The notes: generated from the sequence alone by a model not told the origin. A DNA stretch of 64,000 nucleotides from Paenibacillus sp. EZ-K15 (GCF_002573715.1 NZ_PDHM01000005.1:124001-188000), one strand, 5' to 3'; shown: positions 25,712-35,121, numbered from the stretch's first letter. A program made the numbers and translations.

Positions 25712-26701
25712 ATGCAAAATCAACTTCATGCCGATGTTTCCGAAACCGGTGTCGGTCCCTCAATGGAGCCTTCTGTACAGAAGAAGCTTGACAGAAAAAG
25801 ATGGCTCAGAAAGCTCTACGGCCAACGACATCTCCAAATAATGGCGCTGCTCGGCGTTGCGTGGATGATCATCTTTAACTACATTCCGATGTACGGTGTC
25901 ATCATTGCATTTAAAGAATTCAATATCGTGAAGTCCATCGGAGAAGCTCCATGGGTTGGACTTGAGCATTTCAAGGAGTTTTTCTCAGACGAGGACTTTA
26001 CGAACGTGATGCGGAACACGCTCGGGATCAGCTTGCTGAAGCTGTTTATCGGATTTCCGCTTCCGATCATTTTTGCACTCTTTCTGAACGAGATCCGGTC
26101 CGTTCGCTACAAGAGGACCATTCAGACGATTTCTTATTTGCCGCACTTCTTGTCATGGGTCATTCTGGGCGGCATTCTGATGACCTGGCTTGCGGATATC
26201 GGGATTATCAACAATATTTTGCTGGCCCTGCATATGATCGATGAGCCGATCACCTATCTGGCCGAACCGAAATACTTCTGGGGAATTATTATTACTTCGG
26301 ATATATGGAAGGAGCTTGGGTGGTCCGCGATTATCTATCTGGCGGCCATAGCCAGCATTTCGCCTGAAATGTATGAGGCGTCGACGATTGATGGCGCAGG
26401 TCGGTTTCAGAAGATGTGGTACATCACCCTTCCCAGTATCAAATCGACCATATCCATCCTCTTTATTCTTGCGGTTGGTGGTGTGCTGAACTCCAACTTC
26501 GATCAGATTTTGGTGCTCCGAAACACGCTGAACGAAAGCGCGAGCAACGTCATCGATATTTTCGTGTACCACACTGGGATGCAGAACGGACGATACTCCT
26601 ACGCGCAAGCCGTTGCATTGTTCAAGTCCGTCATTGCGATTATCCTGCTGCTGATCGCAAACAAGGTGACCAAAAAACTGAACGACACATCACTATTCTA
26701 G
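25712..26701 (+). CDS. LplB-like carbohydrate ABC transporter permease, second system
   Basis: First permease of a second oligosaccharide importer, 329 residues, with six predicted membrane helices starting near residue 43 (IMALLGVAWMIIFNYIPMYG). The EAA loop is MYEASTIDGAGRFQKMWYI. The N-terminal 35 residues are an extra cytoplasmic extension. GGAGGT precedes the ATG. Unlike the first system, the permeases come before the binding protein. Its partner follows by 31 bases. Confidence 0.9.
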   Translation: MQNQLHADVSETGVGPSMEPSVQKKLDRKRWLRKLYGQRHLQIMALLGVAWMIIFNYIPMYGVIIAFKEFNIVKSIGEAPWVGLEHFKEFFSDEDFTNVMRNTLGISLLKLFIGFPLPIIFALFLNEIRSVRYKRTIQTISYLPHFLSWVILGGILMTWLADIGIINNILLALHMIDEPITYLAEPKYFWGIIITSDIWKELGWSAIIYLAAIASISPEMYEASTIDGAGRFQKMWYITLPSIKSTISILFILAVGGVLNSNFDQILVLRNTLNESASNVIDIFVYHTGMQNGRYSYAQAVALFKSVIAIILLLIANKVTKKLNDTSLF

Positions 26702-26732
26702 CGAGACCAGCAAGAAGGGAGACGAATAATCC

Positions 26733-27614
26733 ATGTTTAAACGCAGAACCAAAGGCGAAGCCTTCTTCGATATATTCAACAATTTCGGCATGCTGATCGT
26801 ATGCTTTCTGACAATCTACCCGATCTGGTACGTGCTGGTGAATGCCTTCAATGACGGGCAGGACGCCATGCGCGGAGGAATCTACTGGTGGCCGCGGATG
26901 TTCAGCCTCGAGAACTTCAGTGCGGTGTTCCAGAGCTCCGGTATTATGACGGCGATGGGCATTACCATAGCCAAAACGGTGATCGGCGTGTTCATTCACG
27001 TCCTCTTCACCGCCATGGTCGCTTATGCATTTTCGCGGAAGGGTCTGATCGGCGGTAAATTCTATATTTTGCTCGGAACGATAACGATGTTTTTCGGTGG
27101 TGGACTGATTCCTACCTATCTGTTGATCAAGGATTTGAATATGCTCGACAGCTTCCTGGTATACATTATTCCGTTTATGTTCAGTTTCTTCGATCTCATC
27201 ATCTTCATGACCTTCTTCAGGGAAATTCCGGACGGTCTGGAGGAAGCGGCAAAGATTGACGGGGCCAATGATTGGTCGATCTTCCTACGGGTGGTGCTGC
27301 CGGTATCGATGCCGGTTATCGCGACAATCGCATTGTTTCATGGGGTGTTCCAGTGGAATGACTATTTCACCGGCGTCATCTACATCAACAATACGGATTT
27401 GCAGCCGATCCAGACGTACCTGTATAAAGTCGTCGCACAATCCAGCTCCAATCAGATGATGGCTCAGGTTCCGGGCGGGGTTGCCAAGACGGTCACCTCC
27501 CAATCGATCAAAATGGCGACCATGGTCGTAACGACGGCGCCGATCGTCTTCGTCTATCCGTTTCTGCAGCGGTACTTTGTCAAAGGGATGATGATCGGCT
27601 CCATTAAAGGTTAA
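26733..27614 (+). CDS. LplC/YtcP-like carbohydrate ABC transporter permease, second system
   Basis: Second permease of the importer, 293 residues. The EAA loop is LEEAAKIDGANDWSIFLRV and the C-terminus ends RYFVKGMMIGSIKG, as in the family. AAGGGAG precedes the ATG. The binding-protein gene follows by 135 bases behind its own promoter. Confidence 0.9.
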   Translation: MFKRRTKGEAFFDIFNNFGMLIVCFLTIYPIWYVLVNAFNDGQDAMRGGIYWWPRMFSLENFSAVFQSSGIMTAMGITIAKTVIGVFIHVLFTAMVAYAFSRKGLIGGKFYILLGTITMFFGGGLIPTYLLIKDLNMLDSFLVYIIPFMFSFFDLIIFMTFFREIPDGLEEAAKIDGANDWSIFLRVVLPVSMPVIATIALFHGVFQWNDYFTGVIYINNTDLQPIQTYLYKVVAQSSSNQMMAQVPGGVAKTVTSQSIKMATMVVTTAPIVFVYPFLQRYFVKGMMIGSIKG

Positions 27615-27688
27615 TTCTCGGTCTCTGATCATGCAGCTTCCCTCTCTCGGGGACACGGGGGAGGGGAGATTCTTACAGGTAGCTTCTC

Positions 27689-27718
27689 TTGCCTAATTTG
27701 GCGGGAGTTCTATATAAT
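27689..27718 (+). promoter_or_regulatory. internal promoter before the second binding-protein gene
   Basis: TTGCCT, 18 bases and a perfect TATAAT. It would give the binding protein more transcript than the permeases. Confidence 0.5.
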
Positions 27719-27749
27719 CATATTTTTAAATAAGAAAAGGGGTAAACAC

Positions 27750-29423
27750 ATGAGCAAGATGCTTAAGCCAAAGAGCCTTCTGTTGTTGATGTTCGCACTG
27801 GTCATGGCCTTTACAACAGCATGCTCGTCCGGCGGTGATAATAGCGGCGCGTCGGAAAAAGAAAAAGAGGAAGAAAAGCCGGCAGAAGAAGTGAAATTGA
27901 CTCAGGATCAGCCGGGATGGGAAGTTGACACCTCCCCAATTACATTTGACTGGTACATCAACTTTGCCTGGTTCCCGAACAAATGGGGCGAGGACATTAC
28001 TTCCCAATACGTAACTAAAAAGACGGGGGTTAATCTTAACCTGATCGTACCGGCTGGAAACGAAGCTGAGAAGATGAATACGATGATCGCTTCTGGTACA
28101 TTGCCAGATTTTATTACGCTAGGGTGGTATGAAGACGCTGTCAAAAAGATGATTGAAGGCGATCTGGTCCTGCCGCTGAACGAATTGGCTGATCAATATG
28201 ATCCGTACTTCTATAAGGTGACGGACCCTGCGAAAGTGTCATGGTACACCAAGGATGATGGTAACATTTACGGTTATCCGAATGCTTCCTCATCACCGAA
28301 GGACTATGAGAAGTTTGGCGACAACATCACATCGAACCAAACGTTCTTGGTACGTAAAGACATGTATGAGGCGCTGGGAAGCCCGAATATGCGCACACCG
28401 GAAGGTTTCCTGAAAGCGCTTGAGGACGCCAAGAAAATGTTCCCGGATGTGAACGGGCAGCCGCTCATTCCGTTTGGATTGCATGATTTTCATGAAAAAG
28501 GAAACAGCTCTTTGGAGGGTTACCTGCAGAACTTCCTTGCCATTCCACAAGATAAAGACGGGAAATTGAATGACCGTACAACAGATCCGGAATATGTAAA
28601 ATGGTTGAAAACGTTACGTCTTGCTAATGAAAAGGGATTGATGTCTAAGGATATTTTCGTGGATAAACGTCCTCAGATGGAAGAAAAAATTGCCCAGGGC
28701 CGTTATTTCGCGATGCTGTATCAACGCAGTGATATGTCGAACCAACAGAACGCCCTGTATGCAAACGATCCGAATTCCGTTTACATCGCGGTGGACGGAC
28801 CGGCTAACACCAATCTGGATCAGCCGACGCTGTCGGGTCCTTCGATCTCCGGCTGGACGGTAACCCTGATCTCCAAAAACGTAAAAGATAAAGCGCGTGC
28901 CATTCGCTTCCTGGATTACCTGATTTCCGAAGAAGGTCAGCGGGATACCTACCTTGGCGAGAAAGGCGTAACATGGGATACGATTGACGGCAAAGATCAA
29001 TTCCTGCCTGAGGTTGCAGAGCTGCTGAACAGCGACCGCGGAGCATTCGACAAGAAGTATGGAGCATCCCATACCTTCTGGATGATGATGGATAACAACG
29101 TTACGCAGCCTTGGGCGCCTCCGGCCGTGGAACCGTTCAAGCAGATGGAAGACTGGACACGTGGAAAGACCGAGAGCTTCTCACAATTCGATCAACTGGA
29201 TCCGGATGCAAGCTCCGAGGAAGGCATCATTAACGACAAGGTATTGAACGAGTGGGGTAAAATCCTGCCGAAGCTGATCTTTGCCAAAACAGATGCCGAG
29301 TTCGATCAAATCTGGAATGATTACCAAGCGAAGCGTGAATCGCTGGGATTTGCGAAAGTGCAGGAATACAGACAGAAAGAATACGAAGAGAACGTGAAGA
29401 AGCTTGAGGAATTCTTGAAGTAA
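27750..29423 (+). CDS. LplA-like extracellular solute-binding lipoprotein, second system
   Basis: Lipid-anchored receptor for an unidentified oligosaccharide, 557 residues. The signal peptide ends in TTAC (Cys about residue 25), followed by an acidic Lys/Glu-rich linker. Size and architecture match large LplA-type receptors. An AAAAGGGG site precedes the ATG. A terminator follows, and then a YesM/YesN-type two-component system that probably responds to the same sugar. Confidence 0.9.
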   Translation: MSKMLKPKSLLLLMFALVMAFTTACSSGGDNSGASEKEKEEEKPAEEVKLTQDQPGWEVDTSPITFDWYINFAWFPNKWGEDITSQYVTKKTGVNLNLIVPAGNEAEKMNTMIASGTLPDFITLGWYEDAVKKMIEGDLVLPLNELADQYDPYFYKVTDPAKVSWYTKDDGNIYGYPNASSSPKDYEKFGDNITSNQTFLVRKDMYEALGSPNMRTPEGFLKALEDAKKMFPDVNGQPLIPFGLHDFHEKGNSSLEGYLQNFLAIPQDKDGKLNDRTTDPEYVKWLKTLRLANEKGLMSKDIFVDKRPQMEEKIAQGRYFAMLYQRSDMSNQQNALYANDPNSVYIAVDGPANTNLDQPTLSGPSISGWTVTLISKNVKDKARAIRFLDYLISEEGQRDTYLGEKGVTWDTIDGKDQFLPEVAELLNSDRGAFDKKYGASHTFWMMMDNNVTQPWAPPAVEPFKQMEDWTRGKTESFSQFDQLDPDASSEEGIINDKVLNEWGKILPKLIFAKTDAEFDQIWNDYQAKRESLGFAKVQEYRQKEYEENVKKLEEFLK

Positions 29424-29461
29424 GGATGATCCGCTCAGGCGGATGAACAAAATGAAGACTC

Positions 29462-29504
29462 AAGGTACCCTATTATCGATTTTGTCGAAATAGGGTGCCT
29501 TTTG
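29462..29504 (+). terminator. intrinsic terminator after the second binding-protein gene
   Basis: AAGGTACCCTATT pairs with AATAGGGTGCCTT (one G-T pair), followed by a short T run. Partial read-through into the kinase gene is possible. Confidence 0.75.
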
Positions 29505-29604
29505 TCGCATCACGAGCTAATATAGGAGGGAATCCGATCGGCTGATGCCGCCTTACCATTATGGCTCGGCTGCAGTCATACATAGAAAACGGGAAGTGAC
29601 AGTC

Positions 29605-31530
29605 ATGATGACACGAATAAGATCGCTCATTCAATCGTTTACTTATTGGTTTGGCCGCAGGTCGATGCAGAGTCGTTTGGTTGCTGCGTATATCTTGATT
29701 TTGCTCATTCCGAGCATTATCGTATCGAACTATTTTTTCAAGCAGATCCGCGATACCTATATCAGCGATGCGCTCAACCAGAACTCGTTCCTGTTAGAAA
29801 TTGAGAAGATGAACATGCTGAACCAGATTGAGGCGATTGAGATGGCCGCACAGCTGGCAATTTCGGATGACGGCATCAAGGATTATCTCCGGATCAAAGA
29901 AGATCCCGAGCCAGCGTGGTTAATCGATTTGGCTTGGGGGCCCTTCAAGGATATCCAACGGATCCAAACCAATAATCCGAATATCACGCACCTTCGGTTA
30001 TATACGAATAATTCGAACGTAACGGAAATGTGGCCGATCATTTTCCAGGAGAAACGGATCGCAAGCGAGCCCTGGTTCCCTAAAGTCAAGGATTTGGATG
30101 GCGGAGAGCTATGGGTGTTCAACCACAGCGATCCCGATATTCTGCAGCGTTACGCTGCAGATGCCTCCGAGGAGCTGCCGAAGGTGTCCTTGATTCGCCA
30201 AGTCCATAGCGGGAGTTACCGTGGCGTGATCCAGGTGGATATGCTGCTCAAGCACTTTGCTCCGAAGACCTTTGCCGGTATCGTGGATGACAGCTCGCAG
30301 ATGGCCATTGTCGATCAGGAAGGACGGCTGTTCATGGACAGAAGCCAATCGTTTATGACCAGTCACGAGGGACTCCGAGATGAGGTGGCGATCCAATTCG
30401 CCAATCTGAAGCAGCAGGCGGGTGACTTTGAGGAAAGAGTACATGCCCGGTTCAGTTTAAACGGTTCCTCGTTCTTGCTGATTGCGACACCGATGGAACG
30501 GCTTCATGCCCATGTGCTGAATGTCGTTTCACTGGAAGGGGCGCTAAGTAACGTATCCAAAGCCCAGGGGCAGATTATCGCGGCGAACATCGTATTGATT
30601 TTTCTGCTGTCGATCATTACGTATTATCTGAATTCCATTATCCTGAAGAGTTTACGCCGTTTAACGGAGACGATGAAGAGAGTCCGCAAGGGTGAAGTGA
30701 CCGCGACGATTGCCATCCAGGGCGGCGGCGAGGTGGGAGAGCTGGCGCATCATTTTAACAAATTGATCCGCACCATCAATGAACTGATTGCCCAGGGTGT
30801 ACGCAAGCAAGCGGTGACCAAAGAAGCGGAGCTGCGAACGCTGCACAGCCAGATTGACTCTCATTTCCTATACAATACGCTGGAAAATATAAAGATGCTG
30901 GCCGAAATCGAGGGGCAGCGGACAATTTCAGACGCGCTGACCTCCCTTGGCGGGATGATGCGCTATAATTTCAAATGGTCGGGGGAGTACGTCAAACTGA
31001 AGGATGAAATTCGCCATATTCGCAATTATATTGATGTCATGAATATCCGGTTTGATGAGCCGATCCGGCTTGAACTTAACATTCCGTCCGAATTCATGGA
31101 GCTCGAGGTATTGAAAATGTCACTGCAGCCCATCGTGGAAAATGCCGTCAAGCATGCCTGGCCCGAGTTCCCGGATCAGGAGAAGAGGATCAAGATCGAT
31201 GCTATTGCCTGGGAAGAAAACCGGATCACGATTAACGTCACGGATAACGGCATCGGGATGGAGCCTTATCGGCTGGGCAGGCTGAGCGAGATTCTGCGAA
31301 CGGCGGACAACGAGGAACTCCCCTCCGTAGATTACGGGCGAGGTGGAGTGCAGGCTGGAGGAATCGGACTTCGGAATGTGCACCAGCGAATTCGGTTGTT
31401 CTACGGGAATGAATATGGAATCGAAGTGAAGAGTGAAGAGGGAAAGTTCACGCAGGTGACCATGACATTCCCTAAGGTTCTGTTAACAGGAGGAGGCAGT
31501 GGACATGAGAAGTCTGATGATCGTGGATGA
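29605..31530 (+). CDS. YesM-like sensor histidine kinase
   Basis: Membrane sensor kinase of about 641 residues. One transmembrane helix (LVAAYILILLIPSIIVSNYFF, about 24-44) and a second near 335-355 flank an extracellular Cache-like sensor. HAMP follows the second helix. The His_kinase motif LHSQIDSHFLYNTLENIK carries the phosphorylated His. The ATPase domain has NAVKHAW, VTDNGIGM and GGIGLRNVHQRI. The 3' end overlaps the response regulator by 26 bases. The exact start is uncertain: ATGs at 29605 and 29608 are likelier than 29545. Confidence 0.85.
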   Translation: MMTRIRSLIQSFTYWFGRRSMQSRLVAAYILILLIPSIIVSNYFFKQIRDTYISDALNQNSFLLEIEKMNMLNQIEAIEMAAQLAISDDGIKDYLRIKEDPEPAWLIDLAWGPFKDIQRIQTNNPNITHLRLYTNNSNVTEMWPIIFQEKRIASEPWFPKVKDLDGGELWVFNHSDPDILQRYAADASEELPKVSLIRQVHSGSYRGVIQVDMLLKHFAPKTFAGIVDDSSQMAIVDQEGRLFMDRSQSFMTSHEGLRDEVAIQFANLKQQAGDFEERVHARFSLNGSSFLLIATPMERLHAHVLNVVSLEGALSNVSKAQGQIIAANIVLIFLLSIITYYLNSIILKSLRRLTETMKRVRKGEVTATIAIQGGGEVGELAHHFNKLIRTINELIAQGVRKQAVTKEAELRTLHSQIDSHFLYNTLENIKMLAEIEGQRTISDALTSLGGMMRYNFKWSGEYVKLKDEIRHIRNYIDVMNIRFDEPIRLELNIPSEFMELEVLKMSLQPIVENAVKHAWPEFPDQEKRIKIDAIAWEENRITINVTDNGIGMEPYRLGRLSEILRTADNEELPSVDYGRGGVQAGGIGLRNVHQRIRLFYGNEYGIEVKSEEGKFTQVTMTFPKVLLTGGGSGHEKSDDRG

Positions 31531-33082
31531 TGAGAAGAATATCCGGTATGGACTGAAAACGATGATTGAACGGGAATTCCCGGATCAGTACGAGATCCGC
31601 TTGGCTGCCCAGGGGCAGGAAGCGCTGGATTCTTTCCGCGAAGAACCGGCCAATATCGTCATTACAGACATCCGGATGCCGATCATGGACGGGATACGCC
31701 TCATTGAGGCACTCGCTGAAGTGGAAGAAACACTGGGGGTTAAACCCGTCGTTCTGATCCTGAGCGGATATGACGATTTTGAGTATGCGAAGGCGGCGAT
31801 CCGCTACCAGGTGAAGGAGTACCTGCTTAAGCCAATTCGACGGGATGAGCTGTTCGCTGCTCTCCGAAAGACAGAAGAAGCCTTGATCCGGCAAGCGGAA
31901 GTGCACAACCAGGTGGCCGCCAGTGAAGTATATCTTCAGCAGCTGCAGACTCATCGGCTGAAGGAGCTGCTGGAGCTGCCCCAAGGGATGGACATGGAGT
32001 CTGCCGCGAACGAAATCGGGTTTGAATCATTCGTGAAGCCATTCCGGGTAGCGGTGATGAAATACAAGTACGAAGACGGCAATTCCATGAATAAGGATGA
32101 GCTGAAGCAATTGATTGATAACATGAGGGCTTCAGTGGAAGGACGGATCAACGCTTGCTTTCTGGACAGCAAGGGGAGGGTCGTGCTCATCGGCAGTCCG
32201 GACGGACAATTCGAGAAGCTGGCACGGCAGTTTACCGAGCGGGAGATGGACGGGCTCTTCGTTGGCATTAGCCGGGAAGGCTTCCGGATCGAAGATATCC
32301 GCATCTGTTACATTCAGGCGCTGACCGCTCTGAGCTATACATTCATCCATCCCAACGTCAAGCTGATGAGCCATGATGATATTCAGGGAGAACTGCGAAC
32401 ATATCCGGTGCCGGAAGAGAGCATCCGCAAGCTGGGCAACATGCTCGGCACGGAGCGGGAGCGGGAAATCCAGGCGCTGCTGCTGGATATTTTTCATATC
32501 GGGGATATGCCGCATGTGGCCATCGATTATTTGGAGTTTGTCAGCAAGCGGATCAATGAGCAGGTGCTGGATGAGGTGTTCCGCGTGTACGGGGAATCCA
32601 TGGTGGAAGTGTTGAAGCTGTACCGAAAGGTAGGGACGATGGACAATTACCGTCACTTTCACACCTATTTCAGAAATCTGGAGCATTTGCTGCTGCACGT
32701 GAATGAATATGTTAAAGGGATTCGTTCCGCCCACAGTGAGCATTCCGAGATCAAGGCAGCGGTGAGTTACATGGAGGAGAATTATCACAGGCCGCTGAAC
32801 ATGGCGATGGTCAGCAATTATGTGTCTTTGAATTATTCTTATTTCAGTGAAGCGTTCAAGGCCCATACGGGGGAGAACTTTGTGGTATATCTTAAGAAGC
32901 TGCGGATTACGAAGGCCAAGGACCTGCTACAGGACGGTGCCATGAAGCTTGCTGACATTGGCAAAGCGGTCGGCTTCGAGAACACCAAGCAATTCTCGCG
33001 CGTATTCAAAGAGCTGGAAGGGATCTCGCCGCATGAATACCGGATCAAGGTACAAACAGGTGCGGGATTGCAGCAGGAATAG
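31505..33082 (+). CDS. YesN-like response regulator, AraC-type output
   Basis: Cytoplasmic partner of the upstream kinase, 525 residues. The receiver domain (about 1-120) has the acidic pair DD in IVDDEKN, the phosphoacceptor Asp in ITDIRMP and Lys in YLLKPIRR. A middle helical linker (about 130-410) is typical of YesN. The C-terminal AraC domain (about 420-520) ends EGISPHEYRIK. The start at 31505 is chosen because GGAGG lies eight bases before; a GTG at 31499 is in frame but too close. It likely activates the importer operon when the sugar is present. Confidence 0.88.
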   Translation: MRSLMIVDDEKNIRYGLKTMIEREFPDQYEIRLAAQGQEALDSFREEPANIVITDIRMPIMDGIRLIEALAEVEETLGVKPVVLILSGYDDFEYAKAAIRYQVKEYLLKPIRRDELFAALRKTEEALIRQAEVHNQVAASEVYLQQLQTHRLKELLELPQGMDMESAANEIGFESFVKPFRVAVMKYKYEDGNSMNKDELKQLIDNMRASVEGRINACFLDSKGRVVLIGSPDGQFEKLARQFTEREMDGLFVGISREGFRIEDIRICYIQALTALSYTFIHPNVKLMSHDDIQGELRTYPVPEESIRKLGNMLGTEREREIQALLLDIFHIGDMPHVAIDYLEFVSKRINEQVLDEVFRVYGESMVEVLKLYRKVGTMDNYRHFHTYFRNLEHLLLHVNEYVKGIRSAHSEHSEIKAAVSYMEENYHRPLNMAMVSNYVSLNYSYFSEAFKAHTGENFVVYLKKLRITKAKDLLQDGAMKLADIGKAVGFENTKQFSRVFKELEGISPHEYRIKVQTGAGLQQE

Positions 33083-33102
33083 TCCGGCTAACGTTTTGGC
33101 AT

Positions 33103-33147
33103 GGTCCCGCCGCATATCTTGAATTGGCGGGATCGATTTTATTTTTT
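33103..33147 (+). terminator. intrinsic terminator of the YesMN-like pair
   Basis: GGTCCCGCC pairs with GGCGGGATC (two G-T pairs), followed by a T-rich stretch. Confidence 0.75.
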
Positions 33148-33217
33148 GCGCTGGCGACGATAGATCGCATCTCGTTTTATCCTTAATATGGTAAAATAGA
33201 AAAGTCGGAGGTGCGTT

Positions 33218-33772
33218 ATGTCGAATTCAGCGAAATGGATCTGGGTATGGATGGTAGCATTGGTGCTGGTATGCACCGTGTTTCTGATTGAACATCAGAA
33301 GAAGATCGAACAGGGGACGAAAATGACCTTGCAAAGCATATTGGGCACATCTCTATTTCAAATATGGAGTCATTACACCGACATTCTGGAGTTGAAGTCC
33401 ATGCCCCTTCATGAAGCGCGCCTTGCAGAAGTACGGCTGAAGCTGGCAGCTATCGAGGCGTATTCCAAGACAGCGGATGAAGCCGTCCGTTCTCAGCTGC
33501 TTAACCCCATCGCTGCAAAGTTCCTGGCTCTGTCTGACAGCATAAGGGAGAGTTATGTGGAGAACGGGCGCTTCTCGGACGAAGATATCGAGAAATACGC
33601 GATTATTATGCGGGATTCGGAAGCACTGATTCCTCTGATGTACAAGGTCTATTACGTTTCGGAAACGGTTGAGGGGGGCGAAGTCAACCTGGACATCTCC
33701 GATTACGGCGAATTGGTAGCGCTTAACAACCGGTTAAAGCAGGATCTGGATGGTTTTACTACGAAGAAGTAA
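33218..33772 (+). CDS. hypothetical protein with N-terminal membrane anchor
   Basis: 184-residue protein I do not recognise. Residues 6-24 (KWIWVWMVALVLVCTVFLI) form a signal anchor, and the rest is predicted helical and faces outside. No cysteines or catalytic motifs stand out after the anchor. CGGAGG precedes the ATG, and an extended -10 (TGGTAAAAT, 33189-33197) lies 20 bases upstream. It stands alone. The shared terminator downstream separates it from the convergent small gene. Confidence 0.65.
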   Translation: MSNSAKWIWVWMVALVLVCTVFLIEHQKKIEQGTKMTLQSILGTSLFQIWSHYTDILELKSMPLHEARLAEVRLKLAAIEAYSKTADEAVRSQLLNPIAAKFLALSDSIRESYVENGRFSDEDIEKYAIIMRDSEALIPLMYKVYYVSETVEGGEVNLDISDYGELVALNNRLKQDLDGFTTKK

Positions 33773-33831
33773 TTTAGTGAATCCAAGGATCCAGAGAAGA
33801 ACGATATGGATGACAGAAAAAAAAGACACCG

Positions 33832-33888
33832 GATCGGCTTTCCTGGGACATGCCTGGAATTCGCGATCGGGTGTCTTTCCTATATGCA
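33832..33888. terminator. bidirectional terminator between the hypothetical gene and the Fur-box small gene
   Basis: AAAGACACC plus GATCG pairs with CGATC plus GGTGTCTTT. On the minus strand it ends in an eight-T run, so it mainly serves the small gene; on the plus strand the T run is short. Confidence 0.8.
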
Positions 33889-33914
33889 GGATTATGTAAT
33901 CCCTATGATATTGT

Positions 33915-34067
33915 TTATTGAGCTGCGGTCTCTAATGTGGACAGCGTCATTTCCATTTTTCGGGTGATTTCTTTCTGCCATTTCACATCTCCAAGCTGGA
34001 TCGCGAGGTTCAGCAGGTCCAGATAATCATCGATTTGCAGAGAACAGCGGCGGGAAGTCGTCTTCAT
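33915..34067 (-). CDS. 50-residue protein behind a Fur box
   Basis: Small soluble protein of 50 residues (begins MKTTSRRCSLQIDDYLDLL), basic at the N-terminus and predicted helical in the rest. The central segment IDDYLDLLNLAIQLGDVKW is reminiscent of the IDEAL motif of small Bacillus proteins, with low certainty. AAGGAG lies about 13 bases before the ATG, longer than ideal. The gene has a strong sigma-A promoter with a perfect Fur 7-1-7 box just downstream of the predicted start, and an eight-T terminator behind. Small Fur-regulated proteins (FbpA, FbpB, FbpC) help the iron-sparing RNA FsrA in Bacillus subtilis; a similar role here is inferred from control and size only, as I see no sequence match to them. 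Confidence 0.6.
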   Translation of the reverse strand: MKTTSRRCSLQIDDYLDLLNLAIQLGDVKWQKEITRKMEMTLSTLETAAQ

Positions 34068-34161
34068 AAGTCAATCGGCTCTCCTTTATATATAAACTCT
34101 CCAAGCGAAGCGTGTAGGAACTCAAACGTCCATTCTCAACACATTCTCACTTGTCCGGTAA

Positions 34162-34176
34162 TGATAATCATTATCA
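34162..34176 (-). promoter_or_regulatory. Fur box (7-1-7)
   Basis: TGATAATCATTATCA is a perfect match to the Bacillus Fur 7-1-7 consensus, and the extended 19 bases (34157-34175) match the classic Fur box at 18 positions. On the minus strand it sits at about +8 to +22 of the promoter at 34191-34219. Confidence 0.85.
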
Positions 34177-34190
34177 TATGGCTAATTCTC

Positions 34191-34219
34191 ATTATAGAGA
34201 GTTCCCGCACAGGTTGCAA
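34191..34219 (-). promoter_or_regulatory. sigma-A promoter of the Fur-box small gene
   Basis: Read on the minus strand: TTGCAA, 17 bases, perfect TATAAT. The predicted start near 34184 gives a leader of about 115 bases. The Fur box directly downstream would block initiation or elongation when iron is sufficient. Confidence 0.75.
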
Positions 34220-34251
34220 GTCACTTTCTTAGATTTTTGCGTAAAAGTGAA

Positions 34252-35121
34252 TTAATTCATAAAGAACCGCTGCCTGTATTTACGCGGCGAGATCCCTTCC
34301 TGCTTCGAGAAACAGGAGGTAAAGTACGCTGCATGATTGAAACCGACCTCTTCAGCGACCCGGCTGATGCTGAAGTCCGTCTGCATGAGGAGCATTTTGG
34401 CCTGCTCGATCCGGTAGCGCTGCAAATATTCAACAGGCGAACAGCCGAATTCCTTCTGCATGCACCGTGCGATATAAACAGGGTGGAAGTTAATGCGTTC
34501 GCCCAGCTCCTGTACCTTGAACTCTTCACGGTAATGCTTCCGCAGATACGCCGCGGCCCGCTCGGCACAAGCAGAGGAAGGGGAGGACACCGGTGTATTC
34601 AGTGCGGCGGCCAGCTGTTCGATGAGCTCTTGGAACACCACCTGCTGCCGCCATAGAAATTTGGCCTGGTGACCGTACTGAACGAGCGAAGACATGGTAG
34701 CCAGGAGCTCCAGGGCCTTTTCCGGTTGAGGAAGGGTGCCAAATTGGGGGATATTAACGGAAAAATAGTTCGGCGTCATCGCCTTCAGCTCCGGAGCCTC
34801 TTCTCTTCTAGGCGTTTGGCAGGCCTCGTCCGCATGCCACTCCCCGGAGGTTTGGAAATGAAGCCAGTAATAATCGGTCTCCACCGTGCATCCCTTCGTG
34901 CCGAAATGATGTGTATCGGGACGCAGGATGAGGAACATGCCGGGTTCGATTTCATAAGGAATGCCATTCTCCGTGACATGGAGCTCCCCCTTCATGACCA
35001 CGAGCAGGTCAAAGATACCGATGTTTTTACGGTTGGGATGTCCGCTATGAATAGGAGCGCGGGTGAGCCCGCTATTGATGTATTCCGGCAGCGGCGGAAC
35101 GGTAAAATTCAGGATTGTCAT
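34252..35121 (-). CDS. AraC-family transcriptional regulator with cupin-type sensor domain
   Basis: 289-residue regulator. The N-terminal half (about 10-170) is an AraC-type cupin (DLLVVMKGELHVTENG, then EPGMFLILRPDTHHFG) that senses a small ligand. The C-terminal half has two helix-turn-helix units (about 190-289), with FSISRVAEEVGFNHAAYFT and GISPRKYRQRFF. The start at 35121 has GAAAGGG upstream; the open frame continues further but encodes no domain. It is divergent from the MATE gene across 156 bases and may control it. Confidence 0.85.
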   Translation of the reverse strand: MTILNFTVPPLPEYINSGLTRAPIHSGHPNRKNIGIFDLLVVMKGELHVTENGIPYEIEPGMFLILRPDTHHFGTKGCTVETDYYWLHFQTSGEWHADEACQTPRREEAPELKAMTPNYFSVNIPQFGTLPQPEKALELLATMSSLVQYGHQAKFLWRQQVVFQELIEQLAAALNTPVSSPSSACAERAAAYLRKHYREEFKVQELGERINFHPVYIARCMQKEFGCSPVEYLQRYRIEQAKMLLMQTDFSISRVAEEVGFNHAAYFTSCFSKQEGISPRKYRQRFFMN

